This document shows positions 33,267-41,718 of a stretch of 64,000 bases of DNA, piece after piece. The translations under genes were made by a program, and so were the position numbers. Source of the stretch: a virus; IMG/VR virus record IMGVR_UViG_3300031857_000111, positions 1 through 64,000 of that record; one strand, 5' to 3'. Within the stretch, counting starts at the first letter, position 1, and each line of letters begins with the position of its first letter. The notes beneath the pieces were generated by a model that saw only the letters and a program-made list of their open reading frames with translations, was not told the DNA's origin and did no database searches.

Positions 33267-34466
33267 TTAGGTGTTGCTGCGCTGGATCACGATGGACGAA
33301 GTGCCCTGCGCGGTGTTAGCCGCGAGCGGCTTCAGCGCAATGAACGGCATCGTCACCGTAATCCCGGTGTCGGGGCTGTCGTCAATAGCACCGCCCGTGT
33401 ACTTGATGCGCGGCAGCGTAACCTGAATGAACGCCGTGCTCGACGTGAGGCTCGACACGTCCTGAAGGCGAAGGATCAGAGACGACTCGGTTTCGTTGAC
33501 GAACTTGTTATGGGCAGTCGCGTCAACGAACAGCACGCTAATCGTGCCCGTAACGTCAACGTAGCGGCCCCACAGCATGTCAACATAAGTCTCGCGACCC
33601 ACCGTCTGCGGCCCGGCCATGTTGTTGTTGATGGTGATTTCAGCCGAAGTCACCACGCCGAGGACCGAACCACCTTCATACAGTTCACCATTCACGGCGG
33701 CGAACGGCGTGGTCTGCACCTGAGCCGTGTAAGTCGAAGCGACCGTGCTACCAGCAAAGCCCGTGCCGTCCTGGCCCATAACCGAGAAGGTAATGCCGAC
33801 CATGCCGGAAGCCGGCACGTTAATCGTCATCTGGTTAAAGCGAATACCACGGAACTGCTGATACAGGGTCTTGTCGGTCAGCCAACGCTCGATGGTGAAG
33901 GAGCGGTAGGTATTTCCAACCGACACCTTGCGGCCAAAGGTGGCGATGACGCACGAGCCAGTAACCGTGGTGCCGATGGTGCCCGGCTCAACCTCAATCG
34001 TGCTCACGCCAACCGACAGCGCCGTGAACAGGCGGTCATGCAGGCCGGCAACGGCGGGCGTACCAGTCACAGCAAATACATCGCCAACGCGGAAACCATT
34101 GGTGGGGAAGTTAGCCGAAGTCACGGTAAAGCGGCTAGTGCCGCTGTTGGCGACAACCGACGTGAAGTTGGACGAAGCGCCAGCGGCCCAGGTGCCACCC
34201 ATGATCGCTTCGATAAAAGCATCCCACGACTGCGCGGAAAGTTCGCCCGTAATGTCGCCCGTCACCGAACGATAGCCGTGGCGCACGTCCTGACGCATAC
34301 GGTCGGAGCGGCGCTCTTCGGACTGGTAAGTTTCCTTTTCGAGATTCAGGTTGAAAGCAACGTCGCGGATAGACTGGAAAGCCGTGCTAACCGGGGTCGT
34401 GCCGAACGTCGATTCCGCAAGGAAGCCAATATCGACCAACGAACCAACAGCAATCGTGCCACTCAT
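33267..34466 (-). CDS. Major tail tube protein
   Basis: Start at ATG 34466 (MSGTIAVGSLVDIGFLAEST) is set by GGAGA. 399 residues, beta-rich, with RSDRMRQDVRHGYRSVTGDITGEL near 55-80 and EITINNNMAGPQTVGRETYVDM in the second half, as in tail tube proteins of the siphovirus type. A promoter upstream and terminator downstream isolate it as a single-gene unit, in keeping with high expression. Confidence 0.82.
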   Translation of the reverse strand: MSGTIAVGSLVDIGFLAESTFGTTPVSTAFQSIRDVAFNLNLEKETYQSEERRSDRMRQDVRHGYRSVTGDITGELSAQSWDAFIEAIMGGTWAAGASSNFTSVVANSGTSRFTVTSANFPTNGFRVGDVFAVTGTPAVAGLHDRLFTALSVGVSTIEVEPGTIGTTVTGSCVIATFGRKVSVGNTYRSFTIERWLTDKTLYQQFRGIRFNQMTINVPASGMVGITFSVMGQDGTGFAGSTVASTYTAQVQTTPFAAVNGELYEGGSVLGVVTSAEITINNNMAGPQTVGRETYVDMLWGRYVDVTGTISVLFVDATAHNKFVNETESSLILRLQDVSSLTSSTAFIQVTLPRIKYTGGAIDDSPDTGITVTMPFIALKPLAANTAQGTSSIVIQRSNT

Positions 34467-34527
34467 TGTGCGTCTCCATGCCAAAAAGCAGCGAGCGACC
34501 GCCGCAGATTACAAAACTACAACTAGT

Positions 34528-34557
34528 CTAGTAATCGAGACGCACTAAGAAAGTCAA
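34528..34557 (-). promoter_or_regulatory. Candidate tail tube gene promoter
   Basis: TTGACT (34557-34552) and TACTAG (34533-34528) are 18 bases apart on the minus strand. The -35 and spacing match the coat gene candidate at 14107, suggesting a shared late promoter type. Confidence 0.45.
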
Positions 34558-34964
34558 GACGCGGCAGGGATATACGCAAAGTAGGGCACAATTACGCGGG
34601 ATCGCCAGAATGGGCCTTCGCGCTGCCCTGTAGCCTCACTAGGGGTCTGTTCAATGTGTGCGACCGTGGTGGAAGCGGTTAGGCGCAACCCCCGATAAAA
34701 ATGTGCTTTAATACTTTTCACCAAAGCATCTGCCGCAGCCGTGCCTTGATTCTGCGGAACGTAAATATCAATCTGATATTCACCGGATTCAAAATCCAAG
34801 GCGCTTCTGTGGTTAGCGGCTGCTCGCGTGCGTGCGGGAAGAAAAGACACGCGAACGTGCGACCTATCGGCAGGGGGCGTAAAGGAGACGTTCTCCCAAG
34901 CGATAGGGAGGGTCGCGTCAAGTTCCGAGAGTTTCTTGTTGAGGATATTGCGGATCACGGTCAT
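34554..34964 (-). CDS. Tail terminator-like protein (DUF4128 type)
   Basis: 136 residues starting MTVIRNILNKKLSELDATLP. A segment YQIDIYVPQNQGTAAADALVKSIKAHF is typical of the DUF4128 tail completion family, which caps the tail tube. It is connected by ATGA to the preceding gene and lies directly upstream of the tail tube gene, as in many siphoviruses. Confidence 0.75.
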   Translation of the reverse strand: MTVIRNILNKKLSELDATLPIAWENVSFTPPADRSHVRVSFLPARTRAAANHRSALDFESGEYQIDIYVPQNQGTAAADALVKSIKAHFYRGLRLTASTTVAHIEQTPSEATGQREGPFWRSRVIVPYFAYIPAAS

Positions 34965-35461
34965 GCGCGGATACTCCTTGCTTCAAAGACTGCATCCTTA
35001 ACATATTGCTTCCAACTCTTTGTGTGAATGCGGACCATACCTTGCGGCGCCTGCCAGCTAAAACCTTCGGCAGTCGTTTTGATCGGCTCACGGAAATCAT
35101 ACCCGCCGAATTCAAGCAGCCCGATATAGGGCGCGCTGTTGGCTAGGTAAATAGCGTCGTGATTGCGTGGCCGGTATGACTTATAGACAGCCCAAGCCTT
35201 GCGGGTAGTAGCTTGACCATCGCGGTCTAGCGCACTCATGGCGCGGGGCACGTTAAGACCCGCTACCCAACTACCGCGCGCCTGCCCCACACTATTCGGA
35301 TCATACCAAACAGGAAATTCCCCGCCGGGGCCTACTTCAGAATCAACCGGGGTCTTAAAAATGATGTCTTCAGTCAAGTAACCGACAGAATTTTGGACAA
35401 CAACATTCAGTCGCTTCTCAACCAAGTTGACAAACTTCTGCACATCGTCCTTGAACGTCAT
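34961..35461 (-). CDS. Tail completion protein, HK97 gp10-like
   Basis: 166 residues (MTFKDDVQKFVNLVEKRLNV). A central IYLANSAPYIGLLEFGGYD is the usual signature of gp10-like neck proteins. It has ATGA overlaps on both sides and lies in the standard order between head closure and tail terminator. Confidence 0.75.
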   Translation of the reverse strand: MTFKDDVQKFVNLVEKRLNVVVQNSVGYLTEDIIFKTPVDSEVGPGGEFPVWYDPNSVGQARGSWVAGLNVPRAMSALDRDGQATTRKAWAVYKSYRPRNHDAIYLANSAPYIGLLEFGGYDFREPIKTTAEGFSWQAPQGMVRIHTKSWKQYVKDAVFEARSIRA

Positions 35462-35832
35462 TTCTTTGCCAAGATACGATACATAACTACTGTGCCGCTT
35501 TTTGGAATTGGGAACACTTGCGTAATCTGCAATCCGGTGGAAGCCGTAGTCGGGGTTTTGATGGACATACCGGGGAGAGGGGCGAAAACGATACCGCGAG
35601 CCGCAAGATAGATTTCCGTATCTTCGGTCCCCACCATTTCACCACGGTCGAAAGCATCGCCGCGAGAAAACGCTTTGCCGAGAATGTCCTGCGTTTCGGT
35701 GCTCGCCGTCACCGTGCCTGTCTCGGGGTCGAAAGTGGTGTTGGCGCTTCGCGTAATGCGAAACGCCTCCCCGTAGCGAGTGAGCATATTGAAAACAGTA
35801 TTGTCGCGGATATTGGTATAGAAGGCGCTCAC
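35458..35832 (-). CDS. Head-tail joining (head closure) protein
   Basis: 124 residues from GTG 35832. The N-terminal FNMLTRYGEAFRITRS and later PLPGMSIKTPTTASTGLQIT suit the beta-barrel head-closure family. Placement after the adaptor supports this. The sequence alone gives only a moderate match. Confidence 0.65.
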   Translation of the reverse strand: MSAFYTNIRDNTVFNMLTRYGEAFRITRSANTTFDPETGTVTASTETQDILGKAFSRGDAFDRGEMVGTEDTEIYLAARGIVFAPLPGMSIKTPTTASTGLQITQVFPIPKSGTVVMYRILAKK

Positions 35833-36317
35833 GTCCGCACCACCTTGCCCGCGCGCATGGGAGAGACGATGTTGCGAAGAATAAGTTCAACATCGCGGAA
35901 GACAGTCACAACAGGCGCGTAGTTGGCATACTTGACGCGGATAGGACCAACCTCTTCCTCAATCGCCGCGCTGTTGCGGGTGATATCGGGGTTGAGGTCG
36001 CTGTTAATGGCACGGATAGCCAACGCGCTAACCGCATCTTTCAGTTCCTTCGGGATTTCGTTTTGGTAGATAGACCAGCCGTCTTGGCGTTCTGCAAAAG
36101 ACCGAGGCCATTGAAGGGCTTGGGCTTCTGAATACTTAACACCAACCCAACGTCCAAAGTATGCGCCCTCGATGTAGCGCATAGCCTGCATGATGTGGCC
36201 TTCGGTCAAGCCGGTAGCCGAAAGGCCATAGAGCGAAGCATACGCCGTGACTTCCGCCGTAGAGACGTAGGTTTGCGCGTCGGCCTTAGCCGTGCCATCC
36301 TCAACGATAAGTGCCAC
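35829..36317 (-). CDS. Head-tail adaptor (DnaT-like phage family)
   Basis: 162 residues from GTG 36317 with GGGAG upstream (MALIVEDGTAKADAQTYVS). The AxxYVS.AE....YGL and ALQWPR segments are typical of the phage proteins called 'DnaT-like', which sit at the adaptor position and are thought to bind the portal. First of four overlapping connector genes. Confidence 0.7.
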   Translation of the reverse strand: MALIVEDGTAKADAQTYVSTAEVTAYASLYGLSATGLTEGHIMQAMRYIEGAYFGRWVGVKYSEAQALQWPRSFAERQDGWSIYQNEIPKELKDAVSALAIRAINSDLNPDITRNSAAIEEEVGPIRVKYANYAPVVTVFRDVELILRNIVSPMRAGKVVRT

Positions 36318-36363
36318 GCCTTAACTCCCTATTGCGAGAGGGGAAAGGCTTTCTATAACACGA

Positions 36364-37080
36364 TTAGGCTTGACTTTCTAGGTATGCCTTATGCTCGGCC
36401 AACCATACGGCGTCGGCTTCCTCACCATTGGTGCCGCCAAGCCAAGGGCCACCCAAGGTGAAGTGAGCAATCTTAGCCGTGTCAATGTCATACCCATGCT
36501 CACCGACAAGGCAGTTCCATTCCTTCGGCAAGTCGCCAATTTCGTGATCCTGAAGCCAGAAGAAGCGATGAAGGTCGCGGCCCGGCACCGAATTGACTAC
36601 TTCGGTCGTAAGCGCGGCATTGCTCGGGTGATCGCAGTTGAACAACATAACCGACGACCAATTCTTGCGGTTGTAGAGCGTCTGTGCTTGCGAATCCATC
36701 TTCAACCCATCGCGCGGCTTGTAGTTGTGCTTGACGCACATAACCGCATATTGAGGGTCGGCAAGATCAAACAAATTCTTCACATCATCCAAGAACAGCA
36801 CGTCGCAATCTGCGAATAAAGCCCAACCTTGTTCCTGAATGATTGGGGTAAGGAAGCGCGAAATCGCAAACTCCGTCGATTGGGGCGCCTCAGAGATCAC
36901 GTCCCACATCTGGCCCTGCTGATAAACCACGGTGCGCCAAAGCAACCCCAACTCGGATAGGTGCCGCGCTTCAAGCGGTGTCACTTGCACGTCTTCGCTC
37001 GCCCGCGCCAAAAGGCTGTGCTCGGCAACCTTGAAAGCAATATCTTCCCGTGGATCATAACCGAGATAGACGTTAAGCAT
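36364..37080 (-). CDS. GT-A glycosyltransferase, GT8-like
   Basis: 238 residues (MLNVYLGYDPREDIAFKVAE). The WALFADCDVLFLDD segment near 86-99 holds a D-x-D metal-sugar motif, and HFTLGGPW near 210 fits the C-terminal part of such enzymes. It is probably a nucleotide-sugar-dependent transferase acting in the host cytoplasm. It is first to last in a row with an FkbM methyltransferase and a second transferase. Confidence 0.75.
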   Translation of the reverse strand: MLNVYLGYDPREDIAFKVAEHSLLARASEDVQVTPLEARHLSELGLLWRTVVYQQGQMWDVISEAPQSTEFAISRFLTPIIQEQGWALFADCDVLFLDDVKNLFDLADPQYAVMCVKHNYKPRDGLKMDSQAQTLYNRKNWSSVMLFNCDHPSNAALTTEVVNSVPGRDLHRFFWLQDHEIGDLPKEWNCLVGEHGYDIDTAKIAHFTLGGPWLGGTNGEEADAVWLAEHKAYLESQA

Positions 37081-37083
37081 GTG

Positions 37084-37797
37084 TCACTCCCAAATCAAAA
37101 TGAAATCATCCACTACGCGGTGAACAGGCTTCGCGCCCCAACCCATGAGAATCTTGATCGCCTCATACTGTTCCCAGCCGTAGAAGTCGTGCGGCTTCTG
37201 CTCGATACAGATGATCGGCTTGTGGCGGCGGATGGTGTTCTCGGCCCCACGAAGAACGGCGGGCTCATACCCTTCCACGTCAATCTTGATCGCGTCGATA
37301 CTGCGATCAAGACCAAACTCATTCGCCAGATACCCGTCAAGCGTCACGGCTTGTGCGGGCAAATGAGCCGCGCCGGCAATCTTTTCGCCTGACAGCGGAG
37401 CAACGTGGGTGTGGCCTGAATTGTCGCGCTCAAACGAAATCTCGACAGGGCCTTCAAAATCGGAAAGCGCGACCTTGTGCAGAACCACGTTGCGGCAGGG
37501 TTTAGTGGGGTGGTTGAGCACATTGAGGCCAAAGCATTCCTGCATTACCTCAGTGGGCTCAAACGCCTCCACACGCTTGAATAGTCGGCTAAGGTGCATA
37601 GACCAAAGACCGACATGTGCCCCCACGTCAATGACCGTATCACGTCGGTCGGAAGGCACAAAGTTCATAAACTCCGCGAGCGTCTGAAGCTGATAACTGC
37701 CAACTCCGCTTTGCGACTTAGCCGCAGTTCGCTCGATCACCGGGATCAAATGTGTTTCGTCATTCGGCAACCAAATGCCGGCTACTTGCTTCACCAT
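37084..37797 (-). CDS. FkbM-family methyltransferase
   Basis: ATG 37797 forms an ATGA overlap with the upstream gene, giving 237 residues. The SAM motif TVIDVGAHVGLWSMHLS lies near 54-70, the post-I acidic residue in RVEAFEPT, and the FkbM signature IDAIKIDVEGYEPAVLRGA near 168-186. FkbM enzymes O-methylate sugars and other hydroxyls. Neighbouring glycosyltransferases suggest a methylated glycan. Confidence 0.85.
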   Translation of the reverse strand: MVKQVAGIWLPNDETHLIPVIERTAAKSQSGVGSYQLQTLAEFMNFVPSDRRDTVIDVGAHVGLWSMHLSRLFKRVEAFEPTEVMQECFGLNVLNHPTKPCRNVVLHKVALSDFEGPVEISFERDNSGHTHVAPLSGEKIAGAAHLPAQAVTLDGYLANEFGLDRSIDAIKIDVEGYEPAVLRGAENTIRRHKPIICIEQKPHDFYGWEQYEAIKILMGWGAKPVHRVVDDFILIWE

Positions 37798-38585
37798 CAC
37801 TCTGCGGCCTTTACAATATCGGATTCATACGAAGCGCCGTTCTGCTTACGGGCGCCCTTAAGATGGTCAACGTAAGCAAACCATTCGCTATTCACGATGG
37901 GGTGCTGTGTGCCGTGCGATACGTCATCCCCAAGGTTGCGGACCCGCAAGAAGCCGTCTCGCGTAGCACCAGCAAGCATCACGTCGAGAACGTGGCAATC
38001 CGTCCAGGCGGGAAGGGCGAACACCTGATCGTGGAGATATGCTTCCCACATGAGGCGGATGAATACGCGAACATTTTCTTCGCTAATACGGAAAGCGATG
38101 ATGCCGCCCTCCATATGGTTATCCTTGCGCGGGAAATGCCCGACATGCGACCAAGACGGGAATTGCTGCTCAAAAAACTCAAGGGTGAACGGCTGCTTGA
38201 ACACCGTATCGCCGTCAAGCCAAAGCAGGACTTCGGGGGAAATGTCTGCCGAGTCGTTTACAATCTGCAAAGCGGCTGCAATAGACGCAGGCTTGTGGCT
38301 GAAGCGAACCGCGTCCATGCGATAATCATATGTCTGCCCCAACTGCCCATGACAGATGGGAGACTGGTGGCGGCGCTCAAACTCAAGCTGGCTAGGCATG
38401 GCCTTGTCCAGCGCGTAGTAAGCGACGCGCGGACTGTGGTTTGATACGTCTTCAAGAATCTTATCGCTGAAAACAAAAAGACCGAAGTTCTCGTCGGTGT
38501 TAGCGAGGAAACTATCGACCATCTTGCGACCATAGAGTTCGTAGCCGCCCTGGCTAAAGGACGTTACAGCAAGCACCTTGGGCAT
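37797..38585 (-). CDS. Putative glycosyltransferase with DxD motif
   Basis: 262 residues (MPKVLAVTSFSQGGYELYGRKM). EVLLWLDGDTVFKQPF near 117-132 is a D-x-D motif in a GT-A-like context, and HMEGGIIAFRI follows as an acceptor-site segment. Less typical than the transferase at 36364. It overlaps the methyltransferase start, implying coupled expression. Confidence 0.65.
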   Translation of the reverse strand: MPKVLAVTSFSQGGYELYGRKMVDSFLANTDENFGLFVFSDKILEDVSNHSPRVAYYALDKAMPSQLEFERRHQSPICHGQLGQTYDYRMDAVRFSHKPASIAAALQIVNDSADISPEVLLWLDGDTVFKQPFTLEFFEQQFPSWSHVGHFPRKDNHMEGGIIAFRISEENVRVFIRLMWEAYLHDQVFALPAWTDCHVLDVMLAGATRDGFLRVRNLGDDVSHGTQHPIVNSEWFAYVDHLKGARKQNGASYESDIVKAAE

Positions 38586-38595
38586 AAGTATCTCC

Positions 38596-38799
38596 TTAGA
38601 TAGTAGTGGAATCTTCGGTTTCGACGTGCCTATCGCGAATAGCGGCGCTCAGACGCCCGCGCACAGACTTAATCTCGTCGGGCAGCGCACGCACCGAAGC
38701 GCGCACCCGATTGACCTGACCAAGCATCTTGATGTGGTCGCCCGCAATGGCCAAAAGATCGTTGAGTGCGTCGGCGTCAACAGTAACTCGCGTTGTCAT
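38596..38799 (-). CDS. Hypothetical helical protein, 67 aa
   Basis: Starts MTTRVTVDADALNDLLAIAG with a helical centre and a charged tail. Coupled to the preceding gene by TAATG. No family recognised. Confidence 0.5.
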   Translation of the reverse strand: MTTRVTVDADALNDLLAIAGDHIKMLGQVNRVRASVRALPDEIKSVRGRLSAAIRDRHVETEDSTTI

Positions 38800-39236
38800 T
38801 ACAGAACTTCCTGGGTTTGCTTCTTAGCCGAAGGCGGTCGGCCGCGCATCTTGACGGTCTGAGTGCCGCCAATAGTGGGCACTTCGCGCGTCACAGAAGG
38901 TGGCTCAGGCGGGGCGACAACAGCCGTAGCCGTCGTGTGCTCGGGCTCGACTACAGGCGCGGCAGGGGCGTTCGTGACCGTGGTGATTGCGCGATCTTCA
39001 TAGGCGCGCTGCGCGTCCTTGGAAGCAGGCGACCGGGGGTTATGCTCGCGGATGCGCTCGATTTCCTCTTGCTGCTTGGCAAACACCACTTCAGCATCCG
39101 TAGCGTTGCCGCCTCGCATAGAGATAATCGTCCAGTCATCCCACGCGCCGAGATTGGCTGCGTAGACAGTTTGATTCACGATGCGGGTCGCGCCTGTGCG
39201 CTTGTTCCGCAGCTTGACGGTAGGGAGAACGCTCAC
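38799..39236 (-). CDS. Hypothetical protein with disordered Pro-rich tail
   Basis: 145 residues from GTG 39236. Residues 1-45 form a small ordered part (VKLRNKRTGATRIVNQTVYA), then a charged linker, a Pro/Ala/Val-rich region and an AT-hook-like MRGRPPSAKK end. Position among head genes is compatible with a decoration or DNA-binding role, which remains a guess. Confidence 0.5.
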   Translation of the reverse strand: MSVLPTVKLRNKRTGATRIVNQTVYAANLGAWDDWTIISMRGGNATDAEVVFAKQQEEIERIREHNPRSPASKDAQRAYEDRAITTVTNAPAAPVVEPEHTTATAVVAPPEPPSVTREVPTIGGTQTVKMRGRPPSAKKQTQEVL

Positions 39237-39484
39237 TTCTTCTTACCGCCCTTCTTAGTGCCCTTCATGTAGGCATTGCGGACGGCTTCGCTCGGGATAT
39301 AGGCTTGGGCCACTACACGATCCTCCTCATGGCGGTGCATCAGAATGATGCGCTTGGCGTAGGCGAAATCTCGCGCCTCGCTAACGGTGAAGGGCGCGTC
39401 AGGAAACGTCACCCACATAGGCAAATCCGAGTAGCGCACTCGGTAGCCAATGTCAACCCACTTATCGCGCGGAATGTAATTCAT
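39233..39484 (-). CDS. Hypothetical protein, 83 aa
   Basis: Starts MNYIPRDKWVDIGYRVRYSD and ends in a Lys-rich stretch (KGTKKGGKKK). Overlaps both neighbours by 4 bases. Function unknown. Confidence 0.5.
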   Translation of the reverse strand: MNYIPRDKWVDIGYRVRYSDLPMWVTFPDAPFTVSEARDFAYAKRIILMHRHEEDRVVAQAYIPSEAVRNAYMKGTKKGGKKK

Positions 39485-39792
39485 ATTTCAAAATCTCCTA
39501 TCGTGCTTGAAGCATTGGTTAACTTCTCCCGGCAGCGGTCGCACATTCGGTTGTGCGGCCCGTCACTCTCAAATGGGGTAGTGCAAGTAATGCACTTGCG
39601 AACGGCTTTGGGCAGAACAGCAAGCCCAAAGCCATCATCATCCCACTTGTTCTGGACCTTATCTACTTCCTTACCAAGCGCCTTGGCAATAGCAGAAATA
39701 GAAAAACCTACGCGCTTCCATTCACGAGCCTGTGATAGATCGCGCTCAGTCCAGAACCCCACGTCGGGCGGCGGCTTCTTATGCCGCGCCAT
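39481..39792 (-). CDS. GcrA-like HTH / zinc-ribbon regulator
   Basis: 103 residues. WTERDLSQAREWKRVGFSIS followed by AIAKALGKEVDKV (residues 14-46) looks like the GcrA-type HTH. The C-terminal CITC...FESDGPHNRMCDRC (residues 66-88) is a zinc ribbon seen in alphaproteobacterial regulators. GcrA works with sigma70 at CcrM-methylated promoters. If homologous, it may steer host transcription to the phage. The match is partial. Confidence 0.5.
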   Translation of the reverse strand: MARHKKPPPDVGFWTERDLSQAREWKRVGFSISAIAKALGKEVDKVQNKWDDDGFGLAVLPKAVRKCITCTTPFESDGPHNRMCDRCREKLTNASSTIGDFEI

Positions 39793-39798
39793 TAAAAG

Positions 39799-40623
39799 CT
39801 ACTCGGCGGCGAGAATATACCTGTGGTCATGCACGGGATATGGGTCATAGAAGGCGGGTGTGTCAACCAAAATCGTATCATTTTTGGGAGTCTGTGCGCT
39901 TTTATTGTCAAACGCCTTCACCCAGGCAGCGCACAACTTGCTGCGTACAACGTCTTCATTGCCGAAGTTGCAGATGGAGGCGGGGATGCCGTGCTTGCTC
40001 ACCATCTTCATAAGAGTATTAAGGCCGCTATTCTTGATATCCGCCTGTTGCGGATCGCCAGACACGATACAGCGGCAATCGCCAAGCCGGGTGACAAATA
40101 GCTTAAGCTGCTCGATAGAGCAATTTTGTGCTTCATCCAGCAACACGATTGCGCCTTCGTGGAAGGTGCGTCCCCGCACCATCTGAAAAGGCGCAAACTC
40201 GATAGCGCCGGTCTTGAGCCAATCAGCAGTCTTGACCTTGCCGATAAGGCGCTCGATTACGTCCATGATAGGTAGCGCCCAAGGGCCAAACTTTTCGGCA
40301 AGATTGCCGGGGAGATAGCCAAGGCTTTCAGACTTGTCAGAACTCACCATCGGGCGGGTAATGATGATCTTGTCGGCCTTCTTGTCCAAGACCTGTTGCA
40401 CCGCCCAATGCACCGCAACATAGGTCTTGCCAGTGCCGGCGGGGCCAATGCCAAACACTTGTGCGAAGTTATTGAGAGAGTGCAAGTAATGCCGCTGCGC
40501 CGCATTACGGGGCACAAGAGGCGGGATAGAAATTAGTGGCGGCGCTTTTTGTTTTTGATCTGTTAGCTTGATGGCTTTCCGGGCTTGACGTTTCGCTGTC
40601 TTGGAAGCTCGGATAGCGGCCAT
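39799..40623 (-). CDS. phoH: PhoH-like ATPase
   Basis: 274 residues with Walker A GIGPAGTGKTYVAV (about 58-71), ITRPMVSSDKSESLGYLPG and Walker B IVLLDEAQNCS. The order and the RP.V..GE.LG-like segment are typical of PhoH. The role in phages is unclear. The N-terminus is Lys-rich. The 72-base gap upstream contains no strong signal. Confidence 0.88.
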   Translation of the reverse strand: MAAIRASKTAKRQARKAIKLTDQKQKAPPLISIPPLVPRNAAQRHYLHSLNNFAQVFGIGPAGTGKTYVAVHWAVQQVLDKKADKIIITRPMVSSDKSESLGYLPGNLAEKFGPWALPIMDVIERLIGKVKTADWLKTGAIEFAPFQMVRGRTFHEGAIVLLDEAQNCSIEQLKLFVTRLGDCRCIVSGDPQQADIKNSGLNTLMKMVSKHGIPASICNFGNEDVVRSKLCAAWVKAFDNKSAQTPKNDTILVDTPAFYDPYPVHDHRYILAAE

Positions 40624-40695
40624 ACAAATACTCCAAAGGTGTCAGGAGGAAGTGAACGTAGATAGATGTATCACTCGGTTGGGGTGGTTTTCAAC

Positions 40696-41304
40696 TTAGG
40701 GGCGTAGGGCGCCAATCTCCAATACCAACTTCTTGCGAATCGCTCGCATCCAATCAGACCAACTATTAGCCTCAACCACAAAACCGTCGCTTGTGACAAG
40801 GTAATCGCGTGCCCATTGCGCCGGATCGTCATGCCCTGCTTGAGTCATAACGGTTACAGCATTAATCGTAACACCAAGTTCATGCGCGCGGTCGCGCATA
40901 TGTTCGGGGCGTTCACCAAAATTGCTTTGCCCGTCTGTCGCCACGTCGATAATCACGCGCTCACAACCTAGGCGTTCGGTGTCCGCTTCAATAGTCCGCA
41001 GCACGAGGTCAATAGCATCCCCGGTTGCCGTCCATTGCGGAACGCGGTCGCGCTCTACTGCGGAAACGAGATTTGCCGCCGCAGCGATATCGCGTTGTGA
41101 ACGTAGCACTGTCCAATCAATCTCGGCTCGTGGCTGATCCTCGATCACCACGAGGCGAATAGCAAGCCCTTCTGTAGCGGCTTGGTTGACCACAGAGGGC
41201 TCGCTAAGGGCTGCGGCGTGCGCCTCGGCCATACGCTTAAAAACTTCGGGAGGGACGCTACCGCTACCGTCAAGCAAAAGGGCGAGGCACACGCCGATAG
41301 ACAT
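40696..41304 (-). CDS. DUF1194 von Willebrand A-domain protein
   Basis: 202 residues. LALLLDGSGSV near 7-17 is the MIDAS D-x-S-x-S, and DVATDGQSNF holds the second metal-site Asp. DUF1194 proteins are mostly alphaproteobacterial secreted vWA proteins, but no signal peptide is visible here. vWA domains mediate metal-dependent protein contacts. Linked to the GapR gene by TAATG. Confidence 0.75.
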   Translation of the reverse strand: MSIGVCLALLLDGSGSVPPEVFKRMAEAHAAALSEPSVVNQAATEGLAIRLVVIEDQPRAEIDWTVLRSQRDIAAAANLVSAVERDRVPQWTATGDAIDLVLRTIEADTERLGCERVIIDVATDGQSNFGERPEHMRDRAHELGVTINAVTVMTQAGHDDPAQWARDYLVTSDGFVVEANSWSDWMRAIRKKLVLEIGALRP

Positions 41305-41573
41305 TACAGGATACCCACGGCCTGAAGGTAAAGATCGCGAAGGGCGCGCTGCTCTTCGCGGTCAGCCTCGTCCATAGCGCGCTCCTTGATGACCTGTCGG
41401 ATCACCTTGGGATCAAAGCCCGCACCTTTGGCTTCAGCGAAAATATCGCTGATGTCGCTAGACAGCGCCTTCTTCTCTTCATTGAGACGTTCAATACGCT
41501 CGATGATGGACATGAGGCGGTCGGCGGCAATACCGCCGACTTCGGCAGCAGAGTTATGGCCGATGGTGGACAT
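41304..41573 (-). CDS. gapR: GapR-family (DUF2312) DNA-binding protein
   Basis: ATG 41573 gives MSTIGHNSAAEVGG, the common opening of this family, then ADRLMSIIERIERLNEEKKA and DIFAEAKGAGFDPKVIRQVI. At 89 residues it is the normal length. In Caulobacter GapR encircles overtwisted DNA and helps replication and transcription. A phage copy may manage supercoiling during replication or compete with the host protein. It strongly suggests an alphaproteobacterial host. Confidence 0.88.
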   Translation of the reverse strand: MSTIGHNSAAEVGGIAADRLMSIIERIERLNEEKKALSSDISDIFAEAKGAGFDPKVIRQVIKERAMDEADREEQRALRDLYLQAVGIL

Positions 41574-41595
41574 TACACAGTCTCCTTGTTGGTGG

Positions 41596-41718
41596 TTAAT
41601 AAAGAAAAAGCAAAACGAGGCCAAGCCAAGCATATCCGCCAGCGCCGAGATACAAGGCGCCTAGGATAAGCACAACGGTCAAAGTCGCGATAGCGACGTT
41701 AGAGAGGTTATTTGGCAT
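41596..41718 (-). CDS. 40-residue membrane micropeptide
   Basis: ATG 41718 overlaps the preceding stop as ATGA. The product MPNNLSNVAIATLTVVLILG continues with ALYLGAGGYAWLGLVLLFLY, two short hydrophobic stretches split by Gly-rich turns. It fills the gap between two tightly packed genes, so it is likely translated. It could be a small holin-like or membrane-modulating peptide. Below usual gene-caller length limits. Confidence 0.55.
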   Translation of the reverse strand: MPNNLSNVAIATLTVVLILGALYLGAGGYAWLGLVLLFLY

